A DNA stretch of 64,000 bases, taken from NCBI GenBank assembly GCA_022592435.1, contig JABYQS010000099.1, forward strand, positions 84,010-148,009. The letters are read 5' to 3'. Both the position numbers and the translations under genes were made by a program. Numbering within the stretch: position 1 is the first letter of the stretch; each line of letters starts with the position of its first letter. This document shows, one piece after another, positions 60,357 to 64,000 of the stretch. This DNA is from Cerioporus squamosus (Eukaryota > Basidiomycota > Agaricomycetes > Polyporales > Polyporaceae). The notes below the pieces were generated by a model, which saw only the letters and a list, made by a program, of their open reading frames with translations, was not told the DNA's origin and searched no databases.

Positions 60357-61495
60357 TTAGTCGTCAGATAAGTCGACGTCGGCCACCAGATCCTTCTTCT
60401 TTCGGTTCAGGCGCTCTCGTCGCGACCTAGCCAACACCCAGCGGGGTGTGCCATCGTCGATGACGTGCATGACATGGGTCGCGTTCAGCGACGGATGGGG
60501 ATGGGCGATGCCCTCCCTCACCTTCTTCCAGTCGCACTTCGGGGTACCGTCCTCCGTTTCCTCGCCGGAGAGCTCATCCTACATCCAGATCTGCTTCTTG
60601 TCGACGTCGTAGTGATGCACCCATAGGTGCGAGGGCCTGGGCTTGAGCCCCGCGGGAGGCCTGGGAAGAGCCTTGTGGAACTCCGACTTGTACCAGTGAG
60701 TCCGCTTCTTGGAGTTGCGGATGATGGCGCTGCCCTTCTCAGGATAGAGTATTTTCTCTCTGGTTTATAGCGCGAGCGATGAGCTCGAGGTGACCAGGGA
60801 TGGATGCAGGGAGGAGAACGTACTTCTTGACCGTGTGCGTGGACTTTTTGGTCTTTTCTGCTTTCACCTTTTCCACCTTCACTTTCTCCGTCTTCACCTT
60901 CTCCGTTGTCACGGGCGCGCTCGTCGACTGCTCTGCCGAGACGCGCTGGCCAGTACGACGGGCGGTCTGCTGGGAGCCCACGTTGGGGTCCGCTGTGACG
61001 TCGCGCGGGCCACCGGAAATGGAGGGCGCGCCATGCCGGATTTGGTGCGTGCGGGGGTATGCCGCGGACAAGTCTCTGTTTTCCCCTATGGGTGGACAAG
61101 CCCTTCGACATGGCACATCGCTCCTATCATAGACCTGTGCGAGCGGGTGCGCCGCTGCAGCATCGTTCGCAGCTCTCATGAACCTGTAGAGCCAACGCGA
61201 TCGGATGAGCTACTTTTGTTCTCACAATATGTGGATGCAAACCACGAACCCCTGTGCGCCGTCAATGTTGTCGTACTCGACCTGGAACATCATCCTCCTG
61301 TTTTGCCAATCCTGGCAGAGGAAAAAAAATCAAACCCGGTGGCAATTCGCTGGATGACGATGGACGTACGATTTGCATGGAGATGTTCCTGCCGTCTTGT
61401 GCCCCGACGAGGCCGTTGAGCGAGAATGTGGCCATGTTCGGGCCACAAGCCGGGACCATCATCGCAGCGTTGGTGAACTGTGGAACACCCTGCAT
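60357..61495 (-). CDS. Unknown small protein gene with internal stop
   Basis: A TATAAA at 61601-61596 precedes ATG at 61495. Exon 1 reads MQGVPQFTNAAMMVPACGPN to NISMQI; a GTACGT...CCAG intron leads to DWQNRRMMFQVEYDNIDGAQ; a 46-base GTGAGA...CTACAG intron leads on to FMRAANDAAAAHP. A disordered region with EKVKTEKVKVEKVKAEKTKK follows, then a compact end: RTHWYKSEFHKALPRPP, LWVHHYDVDKKQIWM-stop-DELSGEET, CDWKKVREGIAHPHPSLNAT and RWVLARSRRERLNRKKKD, TAA at 60357-60359. The internal stop is TAG at 60579-60581, where TGG (Trp) would fit; it would remove about 75 conserved-looking residues. The splice joining the KVKxEK part to the C-terminal part is uncertain. No family recognised. Confidence 0.5.
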
Positions 61496-61595
61496 TTCGA
61501 GAGGAGTGAGGTGAAAGCGAGGGTGCGCTGGCGACGAGGGAGGAGGCAACGAGCCGATGGCTTTCAGAGGAGGGCAGCCTAACAGGGTGCCATAC

Positions 61596-61601
61596 TTTAT
61601 A
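61596..61601 (-). promoter_or_regulatory. TATA box of the 60357-61495 gene
   Basis: CTATAAAG on the minus strand, about 100 bases before the ATG at 61495. Confidence 0.45.
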
Positions 61602-62358
61602 GCGATTGAGAGACGGAGCGACGGTTATTCCAGTGGCCACACCACTTATTTGCGAGCCTAAAACTGCCTAGAATCGCAGCGTTTCAGATCTCCTGCCTCA
61701 AACGGGGTGTTTCGTATCCGCCTGCTCGTATTGCGCACACTTGGACAGGGCGCGAGGCATCAATATCAATGCATGTCTGCCTCCTGCTGCGATACATGCG
61801 TGGTGCTATCCAACGTGTACATCACGGGTGCCTATGGCTTGCCATGTAAGTACGGCTGCAGGAAGCTGCAGGAGCGAAGGAGCGGGTCCATGCCCGATGT
61901 AGTGCAGATCGGGCCACCGCCGGCTACCACGCGCGGGGGTAAGCATGCAACCGCGAAATTCTGATGGTAATATTAAAGAGGAGATCGGCGTCGAGGATCG
62001 TCCGGCACTGTCCGGGGAAAGCTGACCACTGTTTGTCTTTTATACGTTCAACAGGACGTGCCAGGGACGTGCGGAGAGAGGACGGAATGCAGATTTTCTG
62101 AGGCGGAGACACTGGTGCCTGAAGAGCAGGCTCAGGCAAATGGGTTCAGGTAGGTCCAGGTAACAGGTTGGCGGGGTCGGGACAGGATCGATATGGGCTC
62201 GACGAATGCATCATGGCGCACCGACAGACGAGGTTGGCTAGAAGTCCCTTTCAGGAGTTCATGAGGTGCGGACAGTGACAAGCACCATTAGATCTAGAGT
62301 ACTACTTTGGGATAGTTGGAATGGAACCCCCTGAGTGTGCAGTACAATTAGTCTCGTA
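61602..62358. other. Intergenic region
   Basis: No gene or clear repeat seen. Confidence 0.4.
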
Positions 62359-62439
62359 ACCAGACGGTTAGGACCTCCTTCCAAAACAGGAACGGAAATG
62401 GCACAGAACAGAGGGAGAGTCAGGTCCTAACCGTCTGGT
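62359..62439. repeat. Perfect 18-base inverted repeat (hairpin)
   Basis: ACCAGACGGTTAGGACCT at 62359-62376 and its exact reverse complement at 62422-62439, separated by 45 bases. It could be a tiny MITE relic or a structured RNA; no target-site duplication is obvious. Confidence 0.75.
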
Positions 62440-63226
62440 GAAATTCGTGGTGGTGGGTGGGGTATTGCGGGTCTGTCACGCAACGTCACGTACGCACGAG
62501 GGGCGCGCTCCGCGATCGTGTCGATCTAACGAGCTCTCGCGTTCGAATCCCGCGCAGGAGCTCAGAATCCGTCAATTCTTCCCGCTGCGCTGGCCCTTCA
62601 GAAGATATAATGACTCGACTCCGGCGTGTGGAACTTGAATCGAGTGACCCCCGGAGGTTAGCGAGGCACACAGGTGGATGTATGCGCACTTGCGTCTGCG
62701 TGGAAGAGGCAAGACAGATGTCCGTATGAGGCAAGCTGTGCGAGGACAGCGACGAGATTGGGCGTCAACGCGCCGAGCGTGACAATACCCCACCCGCCAC
62801 CACGAAAGTCACCAGACCTTCTAGGCGAGTTTCTGTCTGGGTTCTGCTCCGTCCCCCTCCCGTTTTTGGTAACCCAGGCAGAGACGAGCCTAGAGGTCTG
62901 GTTTCGAGACTACAGTACAATCCCAAGAAAGCAACATGCATCTTCTATTAGTAAATCATCTCGAACGGATTAGGAAAGTGCCCTTTCTATAGATGGTAAG
63001 TTGTCACATGTTCAGCTGCACAGGCTGCTCTCTTTTCTGCAGATTCACAATGTAATGGAAGTATAACTCCCTCTCTGTTGCCTGCAAGCGTTGCGGGGGC
63101 AGTCCGAGAGGGAGGGAGGCTATAGACATCGAAATCGGAGAGAGCGCCGGCCAGCGCTTGAGCTGTGGGTTCTGTTCCCGAAAGCCAATGTAGAAGCGGA
63201 CCTCCAATACCACTTGGCGGAGTTCA
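62440..63226. other. Intergenic region
   Basis: No gene seen. A GTTCGAATCCC string at about 62533 resembles a tRNA B box, but no tRNA fold is possible around it. Confidence 0.4.
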
Positions 63227-63433
63227 AGTAGGGCTGCTCAATTCTGGTCGGTCGGTCGGTCGGTCGCTGGTCGCTGGTCGCAGAACGCATTGATGAAGCC
63301 TGTAGCCGAGTCTAGCGAGACTCAAGTAGGAAGGAGGCGACGTCGGCAGTCTCGCCTAGTCTCCCATCACCTCTGGAGCACTCACTCAGCGACCGACCGA
63401 CCGACCGACCGACCAGAATTGAGCAGCCCTACT
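63227..63433. mobile_element. Fold-back / MITE-like element with GGTC-repeat arms
   Basis: Arms AGTAGGGCTGCTCAATTCTG followed by GGTC x5 (from 63227), and GACC x6 followed by the complement (to 63433), enclose about 120 bases. If the TA at 63229-63230 and 63430-63431 is a target-site duplication, the element is 63231-63429 with GGGCTGCTC ends, as in Tc1/mariner-derived MITEs. It has no coding capacity. Confidence 0.6.
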
Positions 63434-63958
63434 GTCGCGGCGACTAGGCGCGTAGACACCAGACGTCGATCGGCGACGGTCTGAGGGGCGAGCGACGAGG
63501 AGCCGAAAAGGGGAGAGTAGAGAGGAAGCTCGACGAGGGCAGAGCAACGACCGGCTCGAAGGCACGAAGTCGTCGATAGCTAGTCTTCACGCGCACTGCG
63601 ACAGACTAGTCCCAATGACCAGGTTATATTAGCACAGAGACAAGGGGAAAGTACATGGGGGAAAGCGCACCTAGTCCCAATGACCAGGAGGTCGAGATGG
63701 GGACCAGGTAAGCGCTGGGAGGGCCTTATATACTAGTCTACTCTGAACAATCACGTGCCAGTGGAAGTGACTCATGCGGGAAAGGGAGCGAGGCTGTACG
63801 AGTGGGAGACAAAAGGGTGGGAAAACACATGGTAACGGGATGGTAAGTGCGAGAACAAGGCATGCGGTCGCGGGAACAGAGCATACGGGCGCGAGAATGA
63901 GATCAAGGGGTCCAAAATGGGATGGTGCTAAAGGGGTGCTGGTCCACTGACCGTGACA
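63433..63958 (-). mobile_element. LTR of a retrotransposon (minus orientation)
   Basis: The 526-base segment begins TGTCGCGG and ends CCGTGACA: TG...CA ends with an 8-base inverted terminus and one mismatch. On the minus strand it follows a purine tract AGGAGGGGGG (complement of 63961-63970), which is where a polypurine tract meets a 3' LTR. A minus-strand TATATAAGG lies inside. It also contains an 18-base direct repeat, CTAGTCCCAATGACCAGG, at 63606 and 63671. The internal region lies beyond the window; whether the element is Ty3/Gypsy or Copia cannot be told. Confidence 0.6.
63724..63732 (-). promoter_or_regulatory. TATA box inside the LTR
   Basis: TATATAAGG on the minus strand, in the direction expected if the LTR drives an element lying in minus orientation. 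Confidence 0.4.
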
Positions 63959-64000
63959 TTACCCCCCTCCTAAGTCCGACGGTCCCGACGGACCTAGAGC
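63959..64000 (-). mobile_element. Start of retrotransposon internal region (cut by window edge)
   Basis: On the minus strand this holds the purine-rich tract directly before the LTR. Only 42 bases are available. Confidence 0.45.

Noticed and set aside
62520..62560. tRNA gene suggested by a GTTCGAATCCC B-box string
   Set aside because: The flanking bases do not pair as a T-arm stem, and no A box or acceptor stem lies at the right distance on either strand.
1..64000. CRISPR arrays, operons, ribosome binding sites
   Set aside because: The DNA is from a eukaryotic nucleus; no spaced short direct-repeat array of that type is present.

Overview
The window is nuclear DNA of a filamentous basidiomycete, most likely an Agaricomycete (Polyporales would fit). 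The genes are GC-rich and split by many 45-65 base introns with GT[A/G]NGT donors and CTAAC/CTGAC branch sites. The gene set is also fungal: a chitin synthase with a myosin motor, Ste6 and PDR ABC transporters, a multicopper oxidase, a basidiomycete-type P450 and an F-box relic. The lineage is inferred from gene content; no marker gene is present.

Layout. 1-5407 (+): 3' part of a Pro/Arg-Ser-rich coiled-coil protein. 5954-8472 (-): Zrg17-like CDF zinc transporter. 8863-9527 (+): PAP2/dolichyl-diphosphatase-like protein. 9918-11490 (-): PP2A activator PTPA. 11846-13397 (+): SURF6/Rrp14. 13979-18628 (-): Ste6-type ABCB exporter. 19997-22469 (-): membrane-anchored multicopper oxidase. 23380-27272 (+): one intact P450 flanked on both sides by eroded P450 pieces. 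27462-27646 (-): a tiny gene that looks like a farnesylated mating-pheromone precursor. 29603-30992 (-): MDR zinc-type dehydrogenase. 31872-33732 (+): carnosine N-methyltransferase. 34258-35206 (+): broken F-box gene. 35348-40636 (-): PDR (ABCG) transporter. 41618-43053: partial second copy of the chitin synthase 5' end. About 10 kb of gene-poor, repeat-bearing DNA follows, with one weak multi-exon candidate. 53301-59839 (+): complete 1912-residue chitin synthase. 60357-61495 (-): small unknown gene with an internal stop. The right end holds a fold-back element and one LTR of a retrotransposon whose body lies outside the window.

How the genes relate. Most are unlinked housekeeping or membrane-transport genes, often in divergent pairs sharing short promoters (CDF/PAP2, PTPA/SURF6, MDR/CARNMT). 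One functional link is suggested: Ste6 exports prenylated peptide pheromone in fungi, and the 27462-27646 gene has the expected form of such a peptide, including a CVIA C-terminus whose stop codon is completed only after splicing.

Quality warning. In five genes the reading frame breaks at a short C or G run and is restored by adding one base (seven sites). This points to homopolymer deletions in the assembly rather than five separate gene losses.
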